This document shows, piece after piece, positions 26,844 through 36,700 of a stretch of 64,000 bases of DNA. Numbering within the stretch: position 1 is the first letter of the stretch; each line of letters begins with the position of its first letter. The notes below the pieces were generated by a model that did no database searches, was not told the origin of the DNA, and was given only the letters and a program-made list of their open reading frames with translations. Source of the stretch: an uncultured Eubacteriales bacterium (GTDB lineage: Bacteria; Bacillota; Clostridia; Peptostreptococcales; Anaerovoracaceae); assembly GCA_900542295.1 (NCBI GenBank), contig UQNJ01000001.1:62001-126000 (forward strand). The letters run 5' to 3'. The translations under genes were made by a program, and so were the position numbers.

Positions 26844-27639
26844 ATTAGACGCACTTTTAGTAAAGAAGGGGTTTTTTTCTTCAAGAGAAAAAGCAAAGGC
26901 TTCCATAATGGCCGGCATAGTATATGTAGACGGTCAAATAAGCGATAAAGCCGGAACAATGATAGATACAGAAGCCGATATCTTTGTAAAAGAAAATTTA
27001 TGCCCATATGTCAGCAGAGGTGGTCTTAAACTTGCAAAGGCTCTTGAAAAATGGCATTTTGACCTTAATCAAGCTATATGTATGGATATAGGCGCATCCA
27101 CAGGCGGCTTTACAGACTGTATGCTCCAGAACGGCGCAGAAATGGTATACGCAGTAGATGTAGGCTACGGACAGCTCGACTATAAGCTTAGAACCGATGC
27201 CCGTGTTGTAAACATGGAAAAGTGCAACATAAGATATATTGATCAATCATCTATCAAACCATTAGATTTTATCAGTGTAGATGTTTCTTTCATATCTTTG
27301 AAACTCATCTTTCCTGTCGCATCAGCCATGCTGAAAAATAACGGTCATATGGTATGCCTGATAAAGCCTCAGTTTGAGGCAGGAAAAGAACAGGTAGGCA
27401 AGAAAGGAATTGTACGAGATAGAAAAGTCCATGTACAAGTCATTGAAAATGTGATAAAATATACAGTTGAGAATGGGCTGAGACCTGCCGGTCTAACCTA
27501 TAGTCCGGTAACCGGAGCCAAAGGTAACATAGAATTTCTTCTTTATATTGATGGAAAACTGAATCCCGGAGAAGAAGCTGACATTTCACACATACCTGTA
27601 CAACAAATAGTTAACACCTCCCACGAGGAGTTAGAATAA
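26824..27639 (+). CDS. tlyA: TlyA family rRNA 2'-O-methyltransferase / S4-domain protein
   Basis: 271 residues from a GTG at 26824 next to GAAAGGA; this start aligns with the short leader of B. subtilis YqxC. An S4 RNA-binding domain covers residues 3-65 (RLDALLVKKGFFSSREKAK). A FtsJ-like methyltransferase domain follows with MDIGASTGGFTDCML, AVDVGYGQLDYKLR, DVSFISLKLIFP and LIKPQFEAGKE. TlyA enzymes methylate 16S and 23S rRNA in mycobacteria; activity in Firmicutes is inferred. In many Firmicutes argR and recN come next, but here an aminotransferase follows. Confidence 0.88.
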   Translation: MNTLKDRLDALLVKKGFFSSREKAKASIMAGIVYVDGQISDKAGTMIDTEADIFVKENLCPYVSRGGLKLAKALEKWHFDLNQAICMDIGASTGGFTDCMLQNGAEMVYAVDVGYGQLDYKLRTDARVVNMEKCNIRYIDQSSIKPLDFISVDVSFISLKLIFPVASAMLKNNGHMVCLIKPQFEAGKEQVGKKGIVRDRKVHVQVIENVIKYTVENGLRPAGLTYSPVTGAKGNIEFLLYIDGKLNPGEEADISHIPVQQIVNTSHEELE

Positions 27640-27671
27640 AAGTAAGTATTAGTAAATCAAAGGAGACAGAA

Positions 27672-28862
27672 ATGAAACTATCGAAAAAAGTGTTGAACAT
27701 GGAACTCTCACCAATCAGAAAATTTGTTCCATACGCAGATGCCGCAAGAGCAGCAGGCAAAAAAGTTTACGGACTTAATATCGGACAGCCTGATATCAAA
27801 ACTCCGGATGCTTTCTTTGATGCAGTTAAAAACTACAACCAGGAAGTTCTGGCTTATGCTAATTCCCACGGTGTAGCAGAACTGCTTGACGCTCTTGTAG
27901 GTTACTACAAGAGAATAGGTCTTGACTTTGACAAGAAAGACCTTATGGTTACTAACGGAGGTTCAGAGGCTATCAACATGCTTATGACTTGTATCTTAGA
28001 TGAAGGCGACGAAGTTATCATGGCTGAGCCGTTCTACACTAACTACAAGACTTTCGTAGCTCAGGCAGGCGGAAAGGTAGTCGCTATTCCTACAACTGCA
28101 GATGATGGATACCAGTACGCAGTAAGAGAAAAAATCGAGAATGTAATCACTCCTAAAACTAAAGCTATTTGTATCATCAACCCTGGTAACCCTACAGGTA
28201 AAGTGCTTACAAAAGACGAAATGAAACTTATCGTTGACATTGCATTAGAACATGATCTGTTCATCATAGCCGACGAAGTTTACAGAGAGTTCGTATACGA
28301 TGGAAAGGAAATGACTACTTTCGGTTCTTTCAAAGAAGCTGAACAGAATGTAATCATCGTTGACTCCGTTTCCAAGAGATTCTCCGCTTGCGGTGCAAGA
28401 ATCGGCTCAATCGCTTGCAAGAATGAAGAACTTATGCAAAACATCATGAAGCTGGCTCAGGCAAGACTTTGCTGTCCAACCATCGACCAGATCGGCGCAG
28501 CTGCACTCTACAATCTGGATCCTTCATACTTTGACGACATCAAGAAAGAATATGAACACAGAAGAAATGTTTCAGTTGAAGCATTAAATGAAATTGAAGG
28601 AATCAAGTACGGAGTACCTGAAGGAGCTTTCTACATAACAGCTCAGCTTCCTGTAGATAATGCAGAAGATTTCTTAATGTTCTTATTACAGGAATTCGAT
28701 GTAAACGGCGAAACCTGTATGTTTGCCCCTGCAGGTGGCTTCTTCAGCACTAAGGGCGTAGGTCAGTCAGACATGCGTATCGCTTATGTACTCAATGCAG
28801 AAGACATGAAGGCCGGTATCAACATCATTAAAGAAGGTATCAAAGCATACAACAACAGATAG
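27672..28862 (+). CDS. Class I/II pyridoxal-phosphate aminotransferase
   Basis: 396 residues of the aspartate-aminotransferase fold. Visible features are NIGQPDIKTP, NGGSEAINM, NPGNPTG at 170-176, DEVYREF at 201-207 and the PLP lysine Lys235 in DSVSKRFSACG, then an ARIG phosphate-binding arginine. The substrate is probably an aspartate-, alanine- or aromatic-type amino acid; the sequence alone does not decide. Codon use stands out: nearly all isoleucines are ATC (about 28 ATC, 5 ATT, 3 ATA by eye), whereas neighbouring genes use mostly ATA. This suggests very high expression. AAAGGAG precedes the start. Confidence 0.93.
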   Translation: MKLSKKVLNMELSPIRKFVPYADAARAAGKKVYGLNIGQPDIKTPDAFFDAVKNYNQEVLAYANSHGVAELLDALVGYYKRIGLDFDKKDLMVTNGGSEAINMLMTCILDEGDEVIMAEPFYTNYKTFVAQAGGKVVAIPTTADDGYQYAVREKIENVITPKTKAICIINPGNPTGKVLTKDEMKLIVDIALEHDLFIIADEVYREFVYDGKEMTTFGSFKEAEQNVIIVDSVSKRFSACGARIGSIACKNEELMQNIMKLAQARLCCPTIDQIGAAALYNLDPSYFDDIKKEYEHRRNVSVEALNEIEGIKYGVPEGAFYITAQLPVDNAEDFLMFLLQEFDVNGETCMFAPAGGFFSTKGVGQSDMRIAYVLNAEDMKAGINIIKEGIKAYNNR

Positions 28863-28910
28863 TTTAGCATTTTAATTTACTTTATCAAGGATAGAAAAAG
28901 GAAGAAACAT

Positions 28911-31526
28911 ATGAAATTATCTCCAATGATGGAACAATATATGAATATAAAAAAGAATTATGAAGATTGTATACTGTTTTTCAGACTTGGCGATTTTTAT
29001 GAAATGTTCTTCGATGACGCAAAGCTTGCGTCAAAAGAATTGGAATTAACGCTGACCGGTAAAAACTGCGGTCAGGAGGAAAGGGCTCCCATGTGTGGAG
29101 TCCCTTTCCATTCCGCAGAAAATTATATAGCCAAGTTAGTTGATAAAGGCTATAAAGTTGCCATATGCGAACAGGTGGAAGATCCTGCTTCAGCCAAAGG
29201 CATAGTAAAACGAGAAGTAATACAGATAGTTACACCCGGAACTCTTACTGCACAGTCTATGCTTGCAGAAAAAGAAAACAACTATCTTGCATCTATATAT
29301 ACAGACGAAAATTTAAACGGTATGTCTATCGCATACTGTGATATCTCAACCGGAGAACTCAAGGTTACCGAATACAGAGATTCTAACCTTTATGAGACAC
29401 TTCTAAATGAGCTCGTAAAAATCAATGCTAAAGAAATAATAATCAATCAGGATTTTGCCGGAGCTTATTCCACAGACGAAATACATGCCATAACAGAGGC
29501 ATATATAAACACTGTAAGCAATGAGTTTTTTTCACAAAAAAGCTGCTTGAATGCAATCAAGGCTCAGTTCGGCTGTATTTCCACCTCGGCCATCGGGTTG
29601 GAGGAGGACAGCCTGTCGATTTTTTCACTTGGAGCGCTTCTCAGCTATCTTCTTGAAACACAAAAGCACAGTCTCAAACAGATCACACGAGTATCAACCT
29701 ATGAGTCAGGAAACCATATGGCTCTTGATAAAGCTACACTGCGCAATTTAGAACTTACAGAAACACTTTATGACAAAAAACTCTCAGGCTCACTTTTAGG
29801 TGTTTTAGATAAAACTCATACAGCTATGGGCAGCCGTAAAATGAAGAGATGGCTAAGAGAACCGCTGAATAATTCCGATGAAATTAACAAGAGGCTTGAC
29901 GGAGTAGAAGAACTGTATCAGCAGCTTTTAGTAAGAAACAATCTTAAAGACTCTCTTAAATGCATATATGACTTTGAGCGTCTTGCGGGTCGTATAGCAT
30001 GCCGTAATGCAAACGGAAAAGATTTGATAGCCTTGAAGAATTCTTTAGGGATGCTTCCCGATATAAAGGCATCTTTAGAATATGCAAATTCTTCAATACT
30101 TAGGGAACTAAACTGTGAAATCAATCCTCTTACAGAGGTTTACAATAATATAGAAAAAGCAATCTGCGACGATCCCCCATTTACCATCAAAGAGGGGGGA
30201 ATAATCAAAGAAGGCTACTCAGAAGCTTTAGACAAACTCAAGGATTCAATAAAAGACGGTAAATCATGGATTTCAGGCCTTGAAGCATCTGAAAGGGAAC
30301 GAACCGGCATACGTACTCTCAAGGTCGGTTACAATAAAGTATTCGGGTATTATCTGGAAATCACAAAATCATTTTATGACCAGATACCTGAAAATTATAT
30401 AAGAAAACAAACTCTTGCAAATGCAGAAAGATTTATAACTCCAGAGCTTAAGGAAATGGAAAATCTTGTACTCAATGCAGAAGCAAAAATAAATCAGATG
30501 GAATATGATATATTTTCTGATCTGAGAGAATATATAGAAGGTTTTATAAATCAGCTTCAGACAACATCAGAGGCAATAGCAACCCTTGATGTCTTATGTT
30601 CTTTTGCCCATGTAAGTGAAAGATACGGTTATGTAAAACCTGAAATCGATGATTCCATGGAAATAGAAATAGTAAAGGGAAGACACCCTGTAATAGAGCA
30701 AACCATAGGAGACGGTTTGTTTATATCCAATGACACATATTTAAACGATAACGATGCAAGTATGCTCCTTATAACAGGACCTAATATGGCAGGCAAATCT
30801 ACCTATATGAGGCAGACAGCTCTTCTGGTTCTTATGGCTCAGGCAGGTTGCTTTATTCCTTGTCAAAAAGCAAGAATCGGTGTAGTGGACAGGATATTTA
30901 CACGAATAGGTGCATCTGATAATCTTGCTCAGGGACAGTCTACATTTTATGTGGAAATGAGCGAATTATCCTACATATTAAATTCAGCCGGCGAAAGAAG
31001 CCTTATAATCTTAGATGAAATAGGCCGTGGAACCAGCACATACGATGGACTTTCTATCGCATGGGCAGTCACAGAATACCTATGTAATAAAACTACACAT
31101 ATAAGAACTTTATTTGCAACCCATTACCATGAGCTTACGGCTCTTGAATATAAACTCTGCGGTGTCAGAAATCTCACTGTCGATGTATCGGAAGAAAACG
31201 GCAATATAGTTTTTTTACATAAGATAGTGTCGGGTTCAGCAAGCAAAAGTTATGGAATACATGTTGCAAAACTTGCAGGAATACCACAAAAGCTCCTTCA
31301 GAGAGCAGGTGAAAAATTAAAAGAACTTGAACAATCTTCATCTCGTGATGATTTAAGCAGTAGAGAGAATGATGACGTTCAGCTTTCAATATTTACAGAC
31401 AATTTTGTGTACGATTCAGTTTCAGAGAAGCTTAACTCAATCAACCTTATGGAACTGACTCCGTCTGAAGCTATAAAAACAATTGAAGAACTAAAAGGAC
31501 TTGTCAATGATAAAAATATTAGATAA
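28911..31526 (+). CDS. mutS: DNA mismatch repair protein MutS
   Basis: 871 residues. The N-terminal mismatch-binding domain contains FFRLGDFYEMFFDDA with the Phe-x-Glu mismatch wedge (FYEMF). The C-terminal ATPase has GPNMAGKSTYMRQ, the ILDEIGRGTSTYDG Walker B/signature region and FATHYHELT. It recognises mispairs and recruits MutL. A weak GGAAG ribosome site precedes the start, 48 bases after the aminotransferase stop. mutL follows, overlapping by 20 bases. Confidence 0.97.
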   Translation: MKLSPMMEQYMNIKKNYEDCILFFRLGDFYEMFFDDAKLASKELELTLTGKNCGQEERAPMCGVPFHSAENYIAKLVDKGYKVAICEQVEDPASAKGIVKREVIQIVTPGTLTAQSMLAEKENNYLASIYTDENLNGMSIAYCDISTGELKVTEYRDSNLYETLLNELVKINAKEIIINQDFAGAYSTDEIHAITEAYINTVSNEFFSQKSCLNAIKAQFGCISTSAIGLEEDSLSIFSLGALLSYLLETQKHSLKQITRVSTYESGNHMALDKATLRNLELTETLYDKKLSGSLLGVLDKTHTAMGSRKMKRWLREPLNNSDEINKRLDGVEELYQQLLVRNNLKDSLKCIYDFERLAGRIACRNANGKDLIALKNSLGMLPDIKASLEYANSSILRELNCEINPLTEVYNNIEKAICDDPPFTIKEGGIIKEGYSEALDKLKDSIKDGKSWISGLEASERERTGIRTLKVGYNKVFGYYLEITKSFYDQIPENYIRKQTLANAERFITPELKEMENLVLNAEAKINQMEYDIFSDLREYIEGFINQLQTTSEAIATLDVLCSFAHVSERYGYVKPEIDDSMEIEIVKGRHPVIEQTIGDGLFISNDTYLNDNDASMLLITGPNMAGKSTYMRQTALLVLMAQAGCFIPCQKARIGVVDRIFTRIGASDNLAQGQSTFYVEMSELSYILNSAGERSLIILDEIGRGTSTYDGLSIAWAVTEYLCNKTTHIRTLFATHYHELTALEYKLCGVRNLTVDVSEENGNIVFLHKIVSGSASKSYGIHVAKLAGIPQKLLQRAGEKLKELEQSSSRDDLSSRENDDVQLSIFTDNFVYDSVSEKLNSINLMELTPSEAIKTIEELKGLVNDKNIR

Positions 31527-33357
31527 ACAGGTAGCTGACAAAATAGCAGCCGGAGAAGTTATAGACCGCCCCTTATCTGTTATAAAAGAACTTCTTGAAA
31601 ACTCACTGGATGCCGGTGCAAGTTCGATAGTTATAGAAATCAGGAGGGGAGGTAAGGAATACATACGAGTTACCGATAATGGAAGCGGCATCTCTCGTGA
31701 AGAAACTGAAATTGCATTTCTTCGTCATGCCACAAGCAAAATTTCCTCTCAGGAGGATCTACATGCTATAGATACTCTTGGTTTCAGAGGCGAAGCTCTT
31801 GCATCAATATGTGCAGTCACAAGAACAGAGCTTATAACCAAACGCCCCTGTGACAGAACAGGTACCAGATTGATCATACATGGAGGAGAGGTTATAAGCA
31901 GTCAGCCTACCGGATGCCCTGACGGCACTACTATGATAATCACTGATCTTTTCTATAATATGCCTGCAAGGCTGAAATTTATGAAAAGTGATTCTGCTGA
32001 AAGCAATTTGATAATAGATATGGTCTCACGGTTTGCTCTCGCTTACAAGGATGTTTCTTTCAGACTTATAAATAACGGCAGAATCCTTTTTTCAACTGCC
32101 GGAAGCGGTGATCGGCTTAATACCATATCCAGAGTATATCAGTCCATAGATACACAAAATCTCATACCTCTGAAATACTCTTCTGAAAATATTTCTGCTG
32201 ATGGATATATCTCAACACCTGCCCTGAGCAGACCATCCAGGGCAAATCAGATATTTTTTGTAAACGGTCGGCCTGTAAGCAGTAAAGTTATAGAAAAAGG
32301 AATAGATCAAGGATACAGCGAAAGATTGTTTGAAGGAAGATACCCTGTAGTATTTCTTTTTCTTACTCTGTCATCTTCTGATTTAGATGTAAACATCCAC
32401 CCAAACAAGAGAGAGGTTCGATTTGATGACGAAAAGACCATCGAAGAATTTATTGCACAAAGCATAAGAAACGCTTTAGGCACGAAGGAATCGATTGTCA
32501 GAGCAGCAAACATATTTAAATATACAGAATCAAAAGAACAGTCATCTGCCCAGCAAGCGCAGGACACAAACGTTCAGGTAAATGTTAAAAACATTATGTC
32601 TACTTGTGATGATATCTATGATGATATATGTGATGACAACGTTAAAATTCAGAAAAACACAAAGATTAACAGTTCTTTCGTAATGGAAGATGTGGAGCTT
32701 CCTGAATCAAATCAGGAAGAATCTGTCAAAACCAAAACCGGCATAGAGTTAGATATAAAAGAACCTTTTTTCAGACCATTTGATTTTGACAGTATAGATA
32801 TAAAAAGCATCATATTTGACACATATATTTTGGCAACAGACGAAGATAATTTTTATCTTATAGACCAGCATGCAGCTCATGAAAGAATTTTTTTTGAAAA
32901 ACTTGTGTCTGAATATAAAAGAGAAGAAAAATTCAGACAGCCCATATTGATGCCCATAATAATTGATGCAGATATATCAGCTGCTCAGCAGGAAGATGAG
33001 TGGCTGCCTCTTCTGTCGGATATGGGCTTTAATATTGAAAATTTCGGCATGGGAAGTTACAGAATTTCTGAAATTCCAACATTTATGAGTTTATCAGAAG
33101 CTGAAAGCTTTACCGTAGATTTTATAAACAACTTTGAAAAGTCATCTGATCCGTCAAATCAAGTTGTTATAGATAAATTGATTATGCGTTCCTGCAAATC
33201 TGCTGTGAAGGCCGGGGATTCACTTTCAGCTGCGGAAGCTGCCGCTCTGATAAATGATTTGAAATTATGTATAAACCCTTTCAGCTGTCCCCATGGCAGA
33301 CCAACATTTGTAAAATTTTCAAAATATGAAATCGAAAGGATGTTTAAGCGTTCCTGA
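31507..33357 (+). CDS. mutL: DNA mismatch repair protein MutL (endonuclease type)
   Basis: 616 residues. An N-terminal GHKL ATPase has IAAGEVIDRP, ELLENSLDAGA, DNGSGIS and TLGFRGEALASI. The C-terminal domain carries DQHAAHERIFFE, the DQHA(X)2E(X)4E nicking-endonuclease motif, plus CPHGRPT near the end. This means strand discrimination by MutL nicking rather than by MutH and methylation. The ATG at 31507 is 7 bases from AAAGGA; a TTG at 31501 is too close. It overlaps miaA as TGATG. Confidence 0.96.
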   Translation: MIKILDKQVADKIAAGEVIDRPLSVIKELLENSLDAGASSIVIEIRRGGKEYIRVTDNGSGISREETEIAFLRHATSKISSQEDLHAIDTLGFRGEALASICAVTRTELITKRPCDRTGTRLIIHGGEVISSQPTGCPDGTTMIITDLFYNMPARLKFMKSDSAESNLIIDMVSRFALAYKDVSFRLINNGRILFSTAGSGDRLNTISRVYQSIDTQNLIPLKYSSENISADGYISTPALSRPSRANQIFFVNGRPVSSKVIEKGIDQGYSERLFEGRYPVVFLFLTLSSSDLDVNIHPNKREVRFDDEKTIEEFIAQSIRNALGTKESIVRAANIFKYTESKEQSSAQQAQDTNVQVNVKNIMSTCDDIYDDICDDNVKIQKNTKINSSFVMEDVELPESNQEESVKTKTGIELDIKEPFFRPFDFDSIDIKSIIFDTYILATDEDNFYLIDQHAAHERIFFEKLVSEYKREEKFRQPILMPIIIDADISAAQQEDEWLPLLSDMGFNIENFGMGSYRISEIPTFMSLSEAESFTVDFINNFEKSSDPSNQVVIDKLIMRSCKSAVKAGDSLSAAEAAALINDLKLCINPFSCPHGRPTFVKFSKYEIERMFKRS

Positions 33358-34316
33358 TGCGTACAATTACAATAATCGCAGGCCCTACAGCCGTAGGAAA
33401 AACAAAATTTGCAATAGAAGCGGCAAAAGTTCTTGATGGAGAAATAGTATCATGCGACTCAATGCAGCTTTACAAATATATGGATATAGGCAGCGCCAAG
33501 CCCACTTCAGAAGAGATGGCTCAGGTAAAGCATCATCTTGTAGACATAATTGATCCGTCCCAGCCTTTTTCCGTAGCCCAATATCAAACAATGGCAAAAA
33601 ACGCCATAAACGAAATATTTGAAAAGTCTAAGATTCCAATAATTTCAGGTGGTACGGGATTATATGTAAATTCTCTTATATATGATATGGATTTTGGTGG
33701 GGGTAATGTTGATACCCAACTCCGCAGCGATCTTTTAAAAGAAGCCGAAGAGAAGGGGACAAGTGAGCTTTATAACAGGCTTGTCCGTCTTGATCCGGAT
33801 GCAGCACAAAGGATTCATCCAAACAATACAAAAAAATTGATAAGAGCTCTTGAAGCCGCAATATCCGGTCAAAAAATTAAAGATTTCAAAAATTGTACTG
33901 AAAAATGTAAAGATTATGACATAAACTTTATAATTCTGACAAGAAACAGAGATGAACTTTATGATAGAATAAATAAAAGAGTAGATTTACTGGTTGAATC
34001 CGGACTCTTTGAAGAAGTAAAGGCATTACTAAACCGAGGTCTTACAGAGCAAGATATCTCAATGAAGGGTATAGGGTATAAAGAAGTAATTGCCAGCCTT
34101 AGAGGTGATTGCTCAAAAGACGACTCAATAGCACTTATAAAAAAGAACACTCGCCATTTTGCAAAGAGACAAATCACATGGTTCAAGAGATATAACGAAG
34201 CAACATGGCTTAATATAAGTGATTACATAAGCGATGATGAGGCTTTAGGAGAGCTGATAAGATGGCTGAAAAACAAATACAAATTCACAGCAAAGGCGAC
34301 AGACCGGATAATATAA
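33357..34316 (+). CDS. miaA: tRNA dimethylallyltransferase
   Basis: 319 residues. GPTAVGKTKFAIEAA (P-loop), DSMQLYKYMDIGSAKP, HHLVDIIDP, SGGTGLYVNSLIY and KRQITWFKR are the MiaA signatures. It transfers a dimethylallyl group to A37 of tRNAs reading UNN codons, using DMAPP from the MEP pathway. The start overlaps the mutL stop. In most Firmicutes hfq follows miaA; here the last 55 bases overlap a tyrosine recombinase gene instead. Confidence 0.96.
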   Translation: MRTITIIAGPTAVGKTKFAIEAAKVLDGEIVSCDSMQLYKYMDIGSAKPTSEEMAQVKHHLVDIIDPSQPFSVAQYQTMAKNAINEIFEKSKIPIISGGTGLYVNSLIYDMDFGGGNVDTQLRSDLLKEAEEKGTSELYNRLVRLDPDAAQRIHPNNTKKLIRALEAAISGQKIKDFKNCTEKCKDYDINFIILTRNRDELYDRINKRVDLLVESGLFEEVKALLNRGLTEQDISMKGIGYKEVIASLRGDCSKDDSIALIKKNTRHFAKRQITWFKRYNEATWLNISDYISDDEALGELIRWLKNKYKFTAKATDRII

Positions 34317-35389
34317 TACGACACGAAAACGACCTTTACATTCAGTGTGAAGAAATCGAAAAGGAGCTTCCTTCATACCTCAGAGGTTATTTTATATATC
34401 TCAAAGGCAATGTTCTATTGAATACAAGGTTAGCCTATCTTCACGATGTTAGGTTTTTCATGCAGTATTTAATAGAACAAACGGATCTCACCTCTGCGGG
34501 AAGTATTTCAGACATAAAACTTGAAGAACTGCAAAATGTACAAGCCGTAGATGTAAATTTGTTTTTAGATTACTGCAGAAAATACAAAGTTGAAACAGAC
34601 AACACAATTTATATATACGAAAACAGCAACAAAAGCCTTGCTCGAAAAAGGTCTTCCGTTTCTGTATTTTTTAAATATCTATACCGTGACGGTCTTGTAA
34701 ATAAAAACATTACTGACGGGTTTGATCCAATAAAAGTTCCAAGCCCCGGCGAAAAAGAAATCAAAGCTTTACAGGATGATGAAGTCATGATAATGCTTGA
34801 CGCTGTGACCTCCGGTGAGGGGCTTACTGACCACGAAAGAAAATATTGGAACAAGACTAAACTGAGAGATAAGGCAATATTGATACTTTTTATCACATAT
34901 GGACTTAGACTTTCTGAGCTTCAGCAGCTTAATATATCATCTTTCAATTTTAACAGGGGAGAGTTTAAAATATACAGAAAAAGAGGCAAGGAATCAATAA
35001 TGCCCCTTAATAAATCAGTAAAATCAGTAATAACAGACTATCTTGACAACGAAAGACCGACTGAAAATAAAATTGCAGCGGGTGATGAGGATGCATTATT
35101 CCTGTCACTACAGGGAACAAGAATGACTGATCGACAAATAAGACAGTTGGTAAAAAAATATACTGCAATATCCATGCATACTTCAAGGGACGCCGGCTAC
35201 AGTCCTCACAAATTAAGAGCAACTGCCGCAACAAGCCTTATAGGAAGAGGAAATTCAATCTTCGATGTGGCTGCTCTCTTGGATCATGAACAAGTAACAA
35301 CTACGCAGCTCTACGCTCGTCAAAAGGTCAATGTGAAAAGAGACCTTGTAAAAGATATGGAATGGGAAGAAGAAAGGAAAGAAAAGTAA
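34262..35389 (+). CDS. Tyrosine recombinase of the XerC/XerD type
   Basis: 375 residues. An N-terminal SAM-like core-binding domain covers about residues 40-140, then the catalytic domain. All expected active-site residues are visible: Arg216 (GLRLSEL), Lys243 (RGKES), His316 and Arg319 (PHKLR), His342 (LDHEQ) and nucleophile Tyr351 (LYARQ). TTAGGAGAG lies 8 bases before the ATG, inside miaA, so the 55-base overlap seems real. It may be the chromosome-dimer recombinase or a domesticated integrase; the stable housekeeping neighbourhood and absence of phage genes favour a resident Xer role. It is longer than XerC or XerD (about 300) owing to the N-terminal extension. Confidence 0.88.
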   Translation: MAEKQIQIHSKGDRPDNIIRHENDLYIQCEEIEKELPSYLRGYFIYLKGNVLLNTRLAYLHDVRFFMQYLIEQTDLTSAGSISDIKLEELQNVQAVDVNLFLDYCRKYKVETDNTIYIYENSNKSLARKRSSVSVFFKYLYRDGLVNKNITDGFDPIKVPSPGEKEIKALQDDEVMIMLDAVTSGEGLTDHERKYWNKTKLRDKAILILFITYGLRLSELQQLNISSFNFNRGEFKIYRKRGKESIMPLNKSVKSVITDYLDNERPTENKIAAGDEDALFLSLQGTRMTDRQIRQLVKKYTAISMHTSRDAGYSPHKLRATAATSLIGRGNSIFDVAALLDHEQVTTTQLYARQKVNVKRDLVKDMEWEEERKEK

Positions 35390-36678
35390 TGAATTATACT
35401 CATGATTTTCTCATAGAAAAATTTAATATAAATTTTAAAGTTCTTGATTTGGTCGAAGAAGCAGAAAGAGAAGTTTCTTCTCAGTTTAAAGAGTTAGACG
35501 ATATTATGGCATATAATCAATACAAAGTGCTTTCGGCCTTTCAGGAGAACAGACTCAGCGATATGCACTTCAACTGGAATACGGGTTATGGCTACGATGA
35601 TCCCGGCAGAAATGCTATAGAGAAAGTTTATGCAGATATTTTCCATACAGAAAAAGCATTGGTACGACCAACAATAGTAAACGGTACTCATGCCCTTGCA
35701 ATTACTATTATGGGAGTTTTAAGACCCGGAGATGAGCTTATTTACTGCACAGGCAGACCATATGACACATTGGAAGAAGTAATCGGAATAAGAGGCAGCG
35801 GAAACGGCTCTCTTAAAGACTACGGTATAACATATAAACAGGTTGACCTGCTTCCCGACGGACAAATAGATCTGGAGGGTATACGAAATGCCATATCCGA
35901 CAAAACTAAAATGATAACCATACAAAGAGCTACAGGATACGGTTGGCGAAAAGCCATAACCATAGAACAAATAAGAGAATGTACTTCCTTTATAAACAGC
36001 ATCAATCCTGCAATAGTTAAGATGACCGACAACTGCTACGGTGAGTTCCTTGATATAAAAGAGCCTACAGATGTAGGCATAGATATAATGGCAGGTTCAC
36101 TTATTAAAAATCCGGGAGGAGGTCTGGCTCTTACCGGCGGATATGTGGCCGGAAAGGCTGAACTGATAGATAAAATACAGTACCGCATGACATGCCCCGG
36201 AATAGGAGGGGAATGCGGACTTACATTCGGTCAGACAAGAACAATGTTTCAAGGGCTTTTCCAGGCTCCTAAGGTTGTAAACGGCGCAGTTAAAGGAGCT
36301 GTGCTTTGCGGAAAAGTATATGAGAAGCTGGGCTTTGAAGTTTGCCCTAAGGCCGAAGACTCAAGAAGCGACATAATACAAGCTGTAAAGTTAAGAACAC
36401 CTGAAGCATTAGAAGCCTTTTGCAGAGCCATTCAAGCAGCAGCTCCCGTTGATTCTCATGTTACGCCTATACCATGGGATATGCCGGGATACGATTCTCA
36501 GGTTATAATGGCAGCGGGTGCTTTTGTACAAGGTTCTTCAATTGAACTGAGCGCCGATGCACCTATGCGTGAACCTTACTGCGTATACTTCCAAGGCGGT
36601 CTTACGTATGAACATTCAAAATTCGGTGTAATAAAATCTGTAAATGAACTGTTAAACGAAGGATTGATTTCTTTATAG
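35389..36678 (+). CDS. Methionine gamma-lyase-family PLP protein (YnbB/'aluminium resistance' family)
   Basis: 429 residues of a PLP fold-type I family annotated as aluminium-resistance or methionine gamma-lyase-related protein, equivalent to B. subtilis YnbB near miaA-hfq. The PLP lysine is probably Lys240 in GSLIKNPGGGLA; DNCYGEF, RPTIVNGTHALA and the C-terminal YFQGGLTYEHSKFG are family hallmarks. A true methionine gamma-lyase activity is not shown for most members. The ATG at 35389 overlaps the recombinase stop (TAATG) and is preceded by GAAAGGAAAG. Confidence 0.88.
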   Translation: MNYTHDFLIEKFNINFKVLDLVEEAEREVSSQFKELDDIMAYNQYKVLSAFQENRLSDMHFNWNTGYGYDDPGRNAIEKVYADIFHTEKALVRPTIVNGTHALAITIMGVLRPGDELIYCTGRPYDTLEEVIGIRGSGNGSLKDYGITYKQVDLLPDGQIDLEGIRNAISDKTKMITIQRATGYGWRKAITIEQIRECTSFINSINPAIVKMTDNCYGEFLDIKEPTDVGIDIMAGSLIKNPGGGLALTGGYVAGKAELIDKIQYRMTCPGIGGECGLTFGQTRTMFQGLFQAPKVVNGAVKGAVLCGKVYEKLGFEVCPKAEDSRSDIIQAVKLRTPEALEAFCRAIQAAAPVDSHVTPIPWDMPGYDSQVIMAAGAFVQGSSIELSADAPMREPYCVYFQGGLTYEHSKFGVIKSVNELLNEGLISL

Positions 36679-36700
36679 GAAAAATTATGGGGTTTTAAAT

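Noticed and set aside
27611..27637. A promoter for the aminotransferase (TTAACA ... TAGAAT)
   Set aside because: The spacer is only 15 bases and the elements are imperfect; it cannot be separated from chance.
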